Shown here: positions 8,740 through 16,634 of the stretch, one piece after another | Position numbering within the stretch: position 1 is the stretch's first letter | How the letters are laid out: every line of letters starts with the position of its first letter | From: CAYXFZ01 sp964464385 | Lineage (GTDB): Bacteria; Planctomycetota; UBA1135 | DNA: 18,310 nucleotides | Assembly (NCBI GenBank): GCA_964464385.1 | Contig: CAYXFZ010000050.1 | Location: 1 to 18,310 of the forward strand | Direction: 5' to 3' | Position numbers and translations under genes: made by a program | Notes under the pieces: generated by a model | Database searches by the model: none | Seen by the model: the letters and a program-made list of their open reading frames with translations, nothing else | What the model was told of the DNA's origin: nothing

Positions 8740-8994
8740 ACTCCCCTTTCAAGCGCACCCTCCTGTTCTCCTGATCTAGTTTGTTCTTGGTCACTCCCGG
8801 GTGGTCCCACGGTTCCATTGACTCGAGATTCCACTTTTGTGGATTCCTTGAATGGAGTTTACGATTTTGCAACCGCTCCTGGAAAGTTGACTCCGTACAT
8901 TGGGAAGAATGTCTGGATCGCCTTCTTGGACCTTGATGGGATGGACAAGCCCCGAGTCACTTCTCGCGCGGTCGCTTTTGAGGTCAAACCCTAA
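8740..8994 (+). pseudogene. orphan C-terminal fragment of a second FG-GAP-type protein
   Basis: This open stretch has no usable start codon and ends with TAA at 8992-8994. Its translation matches the last ~80 residues of gene A just upstream. VPLTRDSTFVDSLNG aligns with VPVTADKTFWASVFG, APGKLTPYIGKNVWIAF with GPGQLNGVVGRTYTFAF, and TSRAVAFEVKP with ASRAIQLTILP. The two are diverged at the DNA level, so this is not a recent tandem copy. The simplest reading is that a paralogous gene lost its signal peptide and propellers, leaving only the C-terminal domain. It lies in the same frame as gene A, separated by two TGA codons (8719 and 8737). It ends 3 bp before the CHAT gene. Confidence 0.75.
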
Positions 8995-8997
8995 CCC

Positions 8998-11900
8998 ATG
9001 CTAGACTGGATCCGGGTCTTTGAGCCCGGATTCATGATCACCAGCCTTTTTGTCGCCTGTTGCGCTCCGGCGTTTGTCCTGCCTCATTTGCAGGATCCCA
9101 CCCAGATCCGAGTTGGTGTACCCCTTCAAGCCGAACTCGGCGCCAGTGATCCGGTCACCACTGCCCCTGGAGCAATGGGCACTTCCGACGGCCCAGCCCA
9201 CGCTCGGCGCTTTTCCTTCACGGCCCCCAAGGACGGAATTTGGTGCCTCTCCATGCGCTCCTTCGAATTGGATTCCTATCTTGTATTGCGAGACGCCGAG
9301 GGAAATCTTCTTGCCGAGGACGATGATGGTCTTTGGCCAACGCCATTCACAGTGCCGCCACGCCATGCCTATTTGGAATGGAACGGCTCCGCCCACGCTC
9401 GCTTTGAATTGGAAGCCGTTGGTCTTCATGGTTCCACGGGTTCGTTTGTCCTGGAGTTGACCGAGGGTCCCCGACCTGCCCTCACGCCAACCGACCTCGC
9501 CAAACATGCTCTTGAGGATGGCCGAGACTGGGTAGCCGCCATGGCCTATGACGGTGTGGATACCCGGATGCGTACCACGGCTCTCCTGGACACGGCCCGC
9601 CGAGAACTCGCTTTCGGAAAGCCCGAGCGAGCTCTGTCTCTCACTCAAGACGCGGAAGCTATTTATTTGCAACTGGGCTTGATTTACCCATCCGCCATCG
9701 CCCTCCAAATTTACGGCGAGGCCAACATTCAGCTCTCTCGGTTGGAGGAAGCGGATGTTTCCTTCGCCCTAGTGGGCCAACGGTTATCAGAAGCTGGCTT
9801 CCTCCCGGAAAACCCCGCCTTCGCTGTCCTGCATTCTGGAGCATTGCTTAGCCGTGGAGTCGGGGCTAAGGAAGGTGGACGGTACACCCAAGCCCTCGAG
9901 CATTTTCAAGCTTCCCTCACCATTGCCGAACAGGCTATGGCCATGGAAGAGATGGATGGTTTGGAACCCCAACCCCCGCTGTTGGCAATCCAAGCCGAAG
10001 CCATGCAGAGTCAGGCTGATGTCCTGAGCAGGCTAGGCAATCATGGCGAGGCTCGTCTTAGATTCGAACAAGCCCTTTCTCTGATGACGGTCGCTTTTGG
10101 CCCAGCGTCGCCCCATATGGCAAGCACACTCAGCAACTATGCCCTCAATGAGGTCATTCTGGGTCGGCCAGCAGAGGCCCTCAACGCTGCCGAAAAAGCG
10201 TTGAGAATCCAACTAGGAGTTTTGCCTCCGGATTCTCTGGATTTGGCCTGGACCCACCAAAACATTGCCACCGTTGCCATCAACCTGAGTGACTACGAAC
10301 GCGCCGAAGAGCATTTGAATCTCGCCCTTCGCATCCGCCAGGCCAAACTCCCCACCGGGCATCCGCGCATTTTGGATCTGCAGGCAAACCTATCCGGCCT
10401 CCTTTTCAAGCAAGGCCGTCGCAAAGCCGCGGGCGCATTGCTGGAACGGACTTTGGCAGACATGCGGGCCTCCCAGGGTCCTTCTCACCCCGCCACTTTG
10501 TTGTGTGAGGCCAATTGGGGCACTCATCTCCTGAGAGATGGAAAGGCCCAAGAAGCCCGCGCCCTCCTCATGGACTCCATGGCCCGATCCGAAGCCGCCC
10601 GTGGGCTCAATCACCCAGACACCCAAGTCCACCGCTATCTTTTGGCGCGAGCCCTTCGATCTGCCGGTGAAATTGAAGAAGCCCACGCAACGGGTTCCAA
10701 AACACGGGCCCTATGGGCCGAGGCCTTTGGCCAAGATCATCCCATGGTTCTGAGTGCCGACCTATTCCTGGTTTCCCTTGAGGAACAGCTGGGTCAAACC
10801 CAAGTCGCTCGCGAACGCGCGGTTGGCGCCTTTTGGAGTGCGAGTCGCCTGTTCATCAGCAATGCTTGGAGTTTGACCGAGGGCGAACGATTCAAACTCT
10901 TGCGGAACCATCGAAGTGCCCTGGACTGGGCCCTCCATTTGATGGATCCAACGGACCCGGAATCCATCCGCCAAGGGTTGGCCTTGGCCCTGGAATGGAA
11001 GGGGCGAGTAGGCCGCACTGTCCTGAAGTCGCAGCGAACCTTGGCCGCTACCGCATCTCCGGAGGCGGCCTCCCTGCAAGAGAATCTCCAGGAGATCAGT
11101 GCCAAACTAGGCAAGGAACTGCGCCGTCTACCGGAGGAAATCACGGACCAGGACCTTGCCGCTTTGTCCAACTTGAAGCGGCAACACCAATCCCTGCAAC
11201 GCCAGATTTTCAGTTTGGCGGGTGCCCCCTTGGGTGCGCCCGAAGATAATGTGGACGCCGTTCTGGCCAATGTTCCCGAGCAAGGCGCCGCGGTACTTTT
11301 CCTCGAACACCTCCCGGGCAAAAAGAACGCAGCTCACATTTTTGCTTGGATCTTACTCGGGAACGGTGATCTTGATTTCCGCGATCTAGGACCCTCGGCG
11401 ATCTTGCGGCTCAGAATTCGTGAAGCAATGGGTGAGGATCGGGGTGCCGCTGGATTGGCTTCCGGCCCCTCCCCTATGGAAATGCTCCGAGATGCCGTTT
11501 GGTCTCCACTGCAAGAAATTCTGCAGGATCGGGATCCTGTCCTGCTTTCGCCCGCTTCCGCCCTGGCCGCGGTCCCCTTCGAAATTTTTCCCGGCCCAGA
11601 ACAAGGAAGGTACCTCGCGGAAACACGAAACTTCATTTATTTGGATGACTTGACGGAGGTCGCCGGGATGGCTCCCACAATGGATAGCCGCGAGGGTGAC
11701 TTGCTGGTGCTTGGCGCCGTTGATTTCGGTGGCCAGCAGGGCAAGGACACCCACAGCGAGCGCTCCTCTCGAGCTACCGCAGCCGTATGGAAATTTCTGG
11801 AAGGAACCGGCGAAGAAATTGACAAAATTCTGAAACTGCATACCCGCCTGGATTTGGGTGCAAGCACCGCCATCCGTGGACAAGACGCATCCGAGGATTC

Positions 11901-12471
11901 CTTGATCGAAAAAATGCCCGGCATCGCTTACCTCCATCTTGCCACCCACGGCTGGGTTGAAAACGAGTGGCTTCCAGAGTTGGAGCAAGAATTGGAATGG
12001 GAGGATCGCGGGGAAGAACTCTTGGCCGCCCGGCGTCGAGTGGCTGGGCTGATCCCGGGCTTTCTCTCGGGCTTGGTTCTGGCCAACGCCAACGACGGCA
12101 CGCATTTGGATGCCTCCATGCTTACCGCCGAGGAAGTGGCTGCCGTGGATTTGACTCGGTGTCGCCTTGCCGTGCTATCCGCCTGCGAGACTGCTTGGGG
12201 AGCTGAGCGACCCGGGGAGGGATTGGTAAGTCTGCGCCGTGCCTTCCATTTGGCCGGCACACGTACCGTCATTGGCTCACTTTGGAAAACTCCAGACAAA
12301 GAAACAAGCGACCTGATGACCGCCTTTTACGGTGCCTTGTGGAAAGGCAAGCTTCCTCCCGCTGAAGCTCTCACCCATGCACGTCGCAAACTGATTCGCG
12401 ACTTGCGCCGCCAAGGGATAGATGATTTTAAACTTTGGGGCGCCTTCATCCTTTCCGGAAACTGGCGCTGA
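8998..12471 (+). CDS. exported PPC-TPR-CHAT domain protein (caspase-like peptidase candidate)
   Basis: A 1157-residue protein. Residues 13-28 are hydrophobic (MITSLFVACCAPAFVL) and suggest a signal peptide or anchor. Residues about 35-155 form a PPC (bacterial pre-peptidase C-terminal) domain with the typical LDSYLVLRDAEGNLLAEDDD. Residues about 165-600 are TPR repeats, the later ones of the 42-residue kinesin-light-chain type (repeats carrying GPASPHMAST, GLNHPDTQ, GQDHPMV). Residues about 690-745 are charged and helical, probably coiled coil. Residues about 760-1157 are a CHAT domain with both catalytic motifs: HLATHG (H984) and LSACETAWG (C1063). CHAT proteins are clan CD peptidases, or scaffolds derived from them, related to caspases and separase. 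The dyad is intact, so activity is plausible; the substrate is unknown. An alternative ATG at 9034 would start the protein directly at the hydrophobic segment. It follows the FG-GAP tail remnant by 3 bp. Confidence 0.9.
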   Translation: MLDWIRVFEPGFMITSLFVACCAPAFVLPHLQDPTQIRVGVPLQAELGASDPVTTAPGAMGTSDGPAHARRFSFTAPKDGIWCLSMRSFELDSYLVLRDAEGNLLAEDDDGLWPTPFTVPPRHAYLEWNGSAHARFELEAVGLHGSTGSFVLELTEGPRPALTPTDLAKHALEDGRDWVAAMAYDGVDTRMRTTALLDTARRELAFGKPERALSLTQDAEAIYLQLGLIYPSAIALQIYGEANIQLSRLEEADVSFALVGQRLSEAGFLPENPAFAVLHSGALLSRGVGAKEGGRYTQALEHFQASLTIAEQAMAMEEMDGLEPQPPLLAIQAEAMQSQADVLSRLGNHGEARLRFEQALSLMTVAFGPASPHMASTLSNYALNEVILGRPAEALNAAEKALRIQLGVLPPDSLDLAWTHQNIATVAINLSDYERAEEHLNLALRIRQAKLPTGHPRILDLQANLSGLLFKQGRRKAAGALLERTLADMRASQGPSHPATLLCEANWGTHLLRDGKAQEARALLMDSMARSEAARGLNHPDTQVHRYLLARALRSAGEIEEAHATGSKTRALWAEAFGQDHPMVLSADLFLVSLEEQLGQTQVARERAVGAFWSASRLFISNAWSLTEGERFKLLRNHRSALDWALHLMDPTDPESIRQGLALALEWKGRVGRTVLKSQRTLAATASPEAASLQENLQEISAKLGKELRRLPEEITDQDLAALSNLKRQHQSLQRQIFSLAGAPLGAPEDNVDAVLANVPEQGAAVLFLEHLPGKKNAAHIFAWILLGNGDLDFRDLGPSAILRLRIREAMGEDRGAAGLASGPSPMEMLRDAVWSPLQEILQDRDPVLLSPASALAAVPFEIFPGPEQGRYLAETRNFIYLDDLTEVAGMAPTMDSREGDLLVLGAVDFGGQQGKDTHSERSSRATAAVWKFLEGTGEEIDKILKLHTRLDLGASTAIRGQDASEDSLIEKMPGIAYLHLATHGWVENEWLPELEQELEWEDRGEELLAARRRVAGLIPGFLSGLVLANANDGTHLDASMLTAEEVAAVDLTRCRLAVLSACETAWGAERPGEGLVSLRRAFHLAGTRTVIGSLWKTPDKETSDLMTAFYGALWKGKLPPAEALTHARRKLIRDLRRQGIDDFKLWGAFILSGNWR
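9008..9033 (+). other. 9-bp hairpin immediately before the second candidate start codon of the CHAT gene
   Basis: Bases 9008-9016 pair with 9025-9033 (core ATCCGGG/CCCGGAT, with one G-T pair), leaving an 8-nt loop. The stem ends exactly at the ATG at 9034. If translation starts at 9034 the stem sits where a ribosome binding site would be. If it starts at 8998 the stem is coding. Confidence 0.4.
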
Positions 12472-12473
12472 TT

Positions 12474-13341
12474 TCAGGATGCGGACGGATGCCAAATCGT
12501 CTTGGTATCCAAAAACGGTTCGGCCCGCCAGGGAGAATTGTGCTCCCGGGAATCGTACCAGTCTTGCACATCAAGAACTCGGACTCGCTTGAGGTTTTCC
12601 GCTGCGCCGGCCTCCAAAAGTTGGGTTTCCTCGGGGGAACAAGCGGCCGCATGAATGCCATCCAAATTGGAAGCTTCTTCCAGGGCAATCCTGAACTNNN
12701 NNNNNNNTCCAGAGATTGCAAACGCCAACAGGAAGGTCGGAGGTCGCCAAAACTTCGCCCATGAGAGCCGCCGACAGTGGGTGTTCTTCGGAAGCAAGTG
12801 CAACCACGACATTGCCACTGGCCAGGGCAGGGGCCGCGAGGGTCAAAAGCCCCAAGAGAGGGGGCTCGGAAGGGGCAACAACTCCGACAAGGCCCGTCGG
12901 GGTGGGAATAGAAAAGTTGTAATACGGTCCGGCAACTGGATTTGCATTTCCCAGGACGGAAGTCAACTTGTCGGTCCAGCCTGCCCAGGAAAGCAACCGG
13001 TCACAACTCGCGCCGACTTCGCGCCGAGCGCGGCGCATGCCACCCGGCACAGTCGCCGCCAATGCGATCGCCATTTCTTCGGCTTTGCCTTCCAGCATTT
13101 CGGCCATGCGATACAGGATTTGTCCACGTAAATATGGATCCATCTTGGCCCAACCGTCGGCGGCGTTGCGCCCCGCAACCACCGCGTTGCGCAAATCCTT
13201 GCGAGACCCTTGGCAAAGCCGTGCCAGAGGTCGTCCACGGCGATCCACCACCTCCACATCTCGGCCGGACTCAGACCGCACGAACGCGCCGCCGATATAA
13301 AGCTTGTGCGTTTTCTGGACGGGGATGCGGGCAGAACTCAT
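12474..13341 (-). CDS. ALDH-like protein lacking the catalytic cysteine (ALDH16 C-terminal-domain type), with internal assembly gap
   Basis: About 290 residues. The first 210 resemble the N-terminal NAD-binding half of an aldehyde dehydrogenase (KLYIGGAFVRSESGR, RGQILYRMAEMLEG, AGWTDKL, GPYYNFSIPTPTGLVGVVAP, ATSDLPVGVCNL). The catalytic domain with its cysteine and ELGGK motif is missing. After the N gap the protein ends with AAENLKRVRVLD, DWYD and FLDTKTIWHP, the usual end of this short ALDH-like family in bacteria. The frames on the two sides of the 10 N disagree; they join if the true gap is a multiple of three. The canonical IPWNFP motif is replaced by VAPSEPPL. The start ATG overlaps the TGA of the upstream ALDH gene (ATGA), implying translational coupling. 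It probably pairs with the upstream enzyme. Its stop lies 2 bp from the stop of the converging CHAT gene. Confidence 0.85.
12698..12707. other. assembly gap (10 N) inside the ALDH-like gene
   Basis: The N run falls just after ...VGVCNL, where relatives read on with a short loop. Both flanks match the same protein family but in different frames, so the apparent frameshift comes from the placeholder length. Confidence 0.95.
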
Positions 13342-14822
13342 GACAATCGGGCGTAGGGGATCAAGCCTTGGCGACCACCTTCCCGTCCAAAGCCGGATTC
13401 ACGGAAGCCTCCGAAGGGGGAGGCGGGATCAAAACGGTTGTATGTATTGCACCAAATCACGCCGGCATTCAAGCGCGAGGCCATCTCGAAAATCTTAGAG
13501 CCTTTGTCCGTCCAAACTCCGGCAGCCAAGCCATAAGGCGAGTGGTTGGCACGCCGCAAGGCCTCCTCCGGAGTGCGAAAGCTCATGACGGCCAGCACGG
13601 GGCCAAAAACCTCTTCCCGAGCAAGGGTGTGGGCGGGCTGCACGTTCGTGAAGAAACAGGGACGGCACCAATAGCCGGACTCGGGTAAAGGAGTGGAGGA
13701 CGGGCGGTGCAAAACCGCCCCCTCTTCCTTGGCTTCACGAATGTAGCGCCGAATGATTTGCAATTGCTCCTTGGAATTGATGGCGCCGACGTCAGTGTTC
13801 TTGTCCAAGGGATCCCCGACGCGCAAGTTCCGCATTCGCATGGCCAACTTGGCAACGACTTCCTCGAACACACTCTCTTGAACAAACAAACGCGAACCGG
13901 CACAACAAACATGGCCCTGATTGAAGTAAATGCCGGTGATGATGCCCTCAATCGCTTGCTCCAGGCTGGCATCCGCAAAAATGATGTTGGCCGATTTTCC
14001 ACCCAGTTCCAAGGTCAACCGTTTGCCGGTGCCGGCACTCGACTTGGCCAACAATTTCCCCACAGCTGTGGAACCAGTAAAGGCAATTTTGTCCACATCG
14101 TCATGGTTGGCCAAGGCCGACCCAGTTTCTCCGGCACCAGTCACGATGTTGACCACGCCCGGAGGAAGACCCGCTTCCTGAAAGACCTCCGCCAAGCGTA
14201 GGGCGGTTAGAGAAGTCGTTTCGGCGGGTTTCAATACCGCGGTATTGCCACAGGCCAAGGCCGGAGCCAATTTCCAGGCGGCCATGAGCAAGGGGAAATT
14301 CCAAGGAATAATTTGGCCGCACACACCCACAGGGTCCGCCTTGCGACCAGGAAAAGCGTAGTCCAACTTGTCTGCCCAGCCCGCGTGGTAGAAAAAATGA
14401 TGCGCCGCCAAGGGAATGTCCACATCTCGAGACTCTTTGATGGGCTTTCCACCGTCCATAGTCTCCAGTACGGCAAACTCCCGCGCCCGCTCTTGCAAGC
14501 GGCGAGCAATGCGGAACAGATATTTGCCGCGTGCGGCACCCGACAGACGGCGCCAAGCAGGGAGCGCACGGCGCGCGGCTTGAACCGCTTGATCCACATC
14601 CTCAACAGCGGCAGAGGCCACTCGGGAAAGGCAATTCCCCGTAGCGGGATTGATGGTTTCAAAAGATCCACCACTCTTGGCAGGAACAAAGTCCCCACCT
14701 ACAAACAACTTGGATTCCTCGGCAATCTCAGGGCGAAAGTTCTCCGGTGCTGGAGCAAACTCAAGAGCGCTGCCAAGGCGCACTTTACGCCGCCATTTTT
14801 TCTGTGAGGTAGGATTAGGCAT
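13338..14822 (-). CDS. NAD(P)-dependent aldehyde dehydrogenase
   Basis: Oxidises an aldehyde to a carboxylic acid in the cytoplasm. From the ATG at 14822 it has 494 residues, normal for the superfamily. Visible are IPWNFP (172-177), KPAE (198-201), FTGSTAVGK (248-256), the general base in ELGGK (E272), the nucleophile in QGHVCCAGS (C306), EEVFGPV (403-409) and PFGGFRESGFGRE (469-481). All key residues are present. The open frame runs on to 14909, but that would overlap deoC by 95 bp; the ATG at 14822 overlaps it by only 8 bp and suits coupled translation. Acetaldehyde from DeoC is a likely substrate, inferred from gene order. With the short ALDH-like protein downstream it matches the two-domain plan of ALDH16, here as two genes. 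Confidence 0.93.
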   Translation of the reverse strand: MPNPTSQKKWRRKVRLGSALEFAPAPENFRPEIAEESKLFVGGDFVPAKSGGSFETINPATGNCLSRVASAAVEDVDQAVQAARRALPAWRRLSGAARGKYLFRIARRLQERAREFAVLETMDGGKPIKESRDVDIPLAAHHFFYHAGWADKLDYAFPGRKADPVGVCGQIIPWNFPLLMAAWKLAPALACGNTAVLKPAETTSLTALRLAEVFQEAGLPPGVVNIVTGAGETGSALANHDDVDKIAFTGSTAVGKLLAKSSAGTGKRLTLELGGKSANIIFADASLEQAIEGIITGIYFNQGHVCCAGSRLFVQESVFEEVVAKLAMRMRNLRVGDPLDKNTDVGAINSKEQLQIIRRYIREAKEEGAVLHRPSSTPLPESGYWCRPCFFTNVQPAHTLAREEVFGPVLAVMSFRTPEEALRRANHSPYGLAAGVWTDKGSKIFEMASRLNAGVIWCNTYNRFDPASPFGGFRESGFGREGGRQGLIPYARLS

Positions 14823-15705
14823 CTGGAACATCCCAAGCGGCAGCGTAGGAGCCCCGCTCGTGTTTTTGAATTTGCATGATGAGGTCGTCGAGAAGACTGG
14901 AGGCACCAAACCGAAACAGATCTGGAGTCAACCAATCATCCCCCAATGTTTCCTTGACCATGACCAAGTAATGCAGAGCTTCTTTGGCGGTGCGGATTCC
15001 ACCCGCAGGCTTCATCCCAACTTTGTGACCGGTTTGCAACCAATGGTCCCGAATCGCTTCCAGCATGACCAAGGTCACCCCCATGGTCGCCGCGGGCTGA
15101 ATTTTTCCGGTGCTGGTCTTGATGAAGTCAGCTCCGGCTTGGATGGCAAGATCACTGGCAAAGCGAACCAAATCGTAGGTTTCCAACTCGCCCGTTTCCA
15201 TGATGCCCTTGAGGTTGGCCGGACCACAGGCCTTTTTAACCGCGCGAATTTCCGATGGAACCGTGCCTTCGTCTCCCGCCAGCAAGACCCCTCGGGAAAT
15301 TACCATGTCAATCTCATCAGCCCCAGCGGCCACGGCCTCGCGCACATCCACCAAGCGAGAGGGTTGGGTCACTTGGCCACTGGGAAAAGCGGTGGCGACA
15401 CTGGCAATGTGAACCGAAGTGCCTTCCAAGACCTGTTTGGCTACGGGAACCAATCGAGGATAGACACAAACAGCGGCGACCGAGGGGGCTTCGGTGGCGC
15501 CACCCGGGCGAAGTGCCTTGCGACACAAGGCTGTCACTTTCCCGAGAGAATCTGCGCCTTCCAAGGTGGTCAAGTCCGTCATGGAAACCGCCAGCCGAAG
15601 GCCTTCCATTTTGGTCTCTTTTTTCAATGATCGCTGGGTAAAGGAAAAGGCCCGCTGATCGGCAGCCACCCGATCCACGGTTCGAATGGGCAGTGCAACA
15701 CTCAT
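14815..15705 (-). CDS. deoC: deoxyribose-phosphate aldolase
   Basis: Class I aldolase that splits 2-deoxyribose-5-phosphate into acetaldehyde and glyceraldehyde-3-phosphate during nucleoside catabolism. The family landmarks are visible: GADEIDMVIS (D133), KGIMETGEL, the Schiff-base lysine in ADFIKTSTGK (K196) and the second lysine in VGMKPAGGIRT (K232). At 296 residues from the ATG at 15705 it is longer than E. coli DeoC because of an N-terminal extension; related two-gene ALDH clusters carry similar long forms. The open frame continues to 15873, but this would overlap the previous gene by about 150 bp and reads as low-quality sequence, so I reject it. It follows the secreted-protein gene by 19 bp and overlaps the ALDH gene by 8 bp. 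No Shine-Dalgarno sequence is visible. Confidence 0.94.
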   Translation of the reverse strand: MSVALPIRTVDRVAADQRAFSFTQRSLKKETKMEGLRLAVSMTDLTTLEGADSLGKVTALCRKALRPGGATEAPSVAAVCVYPRLVPVAKQVLEGTSVHIASVATAFPSGQVTQPSRLVDVREAVAAGADEIDMVISRGVLLAGDEGTVPSEIRAVKKACGPANLKGIMETGELETYDLVRFASDLAIQAGADFIKTSTGKIQPAATMGVTLVMLEAIRDHWLQTGHKVGMKPAGGIRTAKEALHYLVMVKETLGDDWLTPDLFRFGASSLLDDLIMQIQKHERGSYAAAWDVPDA

Positions 15706-15724
15706 CAGCGCAGGTGGTCCAGCA

Positions 15725-16633
15725 TCAATCCTGCCAATCAATGGAAACACGAAAGAATGGCTGCATCCCTTGCGAGGACGGGCAACGGAAACCGGTGCGA
15801 ATCCGATAGGGCAACCCAGAACCCACCAGCAGCAACAAGCTCTCCTCCTCTTTGTCCAAATTTTCGGCGGCAATCCAATTGGCTTGAGAATCGGGACGAC
15901 GGTATTGAGCAGCCACTTCGATGCGGGCGAAACGGTGACTCCGATCTTGTTCCGTGCTCAGCATGCTAAAGGTCCGGTCGAGACGACAAGACCCGCCCAA
16001 CAAAGCTGGAAGTTCGCGAAGGTCCTGCCAAGTTTGCCCAGATTGGATCGGCTCGACAGGACGCGGAGTGGCAAGCGATAAGCGAAGAGCTTCCGCCAAT
16101 GCTCGAACTCCGGAATCCCCCGCAAAGTGGGCCAAGGCTGGAGGAATTTCATTTTCAAGTTGAGCAAGGGCAATCTTCACCCCTTTTCGTAAGGAAGTGA
16201 GGCCAGCAAAAGTGAGCATGGTGCCATCCTCGCGCAAGCTCACGCGAAGGTCGGTGCGACGCAATGCTGCCTCCCAAGCCATAAAGAGTGCCTTGGATCC
16301 TTGAGTTACCAAATCCTCAACCTCATTCAAAACCAGCATTTTCCCTTTGTGCCATTCCAGTCTTTGCTCGGGATCTTGCAAGCGGAGACGCCAACTCACA
16401 AAGCGGCCCTCCAACTCGACGACCCCGCGGCTGACTTCCAGGCAACGCCAACGCACTCGGAGGTCCATCAGAAAGCTGGTTTCCCCTGAATTTCGGGCCT
16501 CACCCCGCTCAATGCGAAGCGAGTTCCGCCAAACGGCCCCAGCCTCCGGCCGGAGGGCAACGGCAACAGGATCCTGAGCCAATGCGCAAAGAGGAATGAG
16601 GAGGGATGCCAACATGGGACTTCCGACCGGCAT
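15725..16633 (-). CDS. secreted protein of unknown function
   Basis: I do not recognise this protein with confidence. From the ATG at 16633 it has 302 residues. It begins with a probable signal peptide (MPVGSPMLASLLIPLCALA, cleavage before QDP). The mature part alternates hydrophobic and charged residues as in a beta-rich periplasmic protein (FLMDLRVRWRCLEVSRGVVE, LVLNEVEDLV, VSLREDGTMLTF). The layout recalls planctomycete DUF6263-type proteins, but that is a guess. The start at 16633 follows the DUF3293 stop codon by 1 bp, which implies coupling; the longer frame to 16684 would overlap that gene. It precedes deoC by 19 bp. An exported protein in a deoxyribose-catabolism operon is unexpected; a link to nucleic-acid or nucleoside uptake is speculation. 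Confidence 0.75.
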   Translation of the reverse strand: MPVGSPMLASLLIPLCALAQDPVAVALRPEAGAVWRNSLRIERGEARNSGETSFLMDLRVRWRCLEVSRGVVELEGRFVSWRLRLQDPEQRLEWHKGKMLVLNEVEDLVTQGSKALFMAWEAALRRTDLRVSLREDGTMLTFAGLTSLRKGVKIALAQLENEIPPALAHFAGDSGVRALAEALRLSLATPRPVEPIQSGQTWQDLRELPALLGGSCRLDRTFSMLSTEQDRSHRFARIEVAAQYRRPDSQANWIAAENLDKEEESLLLLVGSGLPYRIRTGFRCPSSQGMQPFFRVSIDWQD

Positions 16634-16634
16634 C

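Noticed and set aside
8735..8753. CTTGAA/TTCAAG hairpin after gene A as a terminator
   Set aside because: Only 6 bp, AT-rich stem, no T-run, and it overlaps the start of the remnant tail; too weak to call.
8719..8994. UGA read-through joining gene A to the following C-terminal fragment
   Set aside because: The frames agree, but two TGA codons intervene, TGA is used as a normal stop elsewhere in the window, and gene A already has a complete C-terminal domain.
11386..12105. Minus-strand open frame of 239 codons
   Set aside because: It is fully antisense to the CHAT domain, whose motifs are intact on the plus strand.
12571..12697. Alternative C-terminus of the ALDH-like protein in the frame continuing straight through the N run
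   Set aside because: The sequence in that frame matches nothing, whereas the other frame gives the conserved AAENLKRV and TKTIWHP ending; the shift comes from the arbitrary gap length.
15706..15873. N-terminal extension of deoC by 56 codons
   Set aside because: It overlaps the secreted-protein gene by about 150 bp and reads as Arg/Cys/Trp-rich non-family sequence; the ATG at 15705 is suitable.
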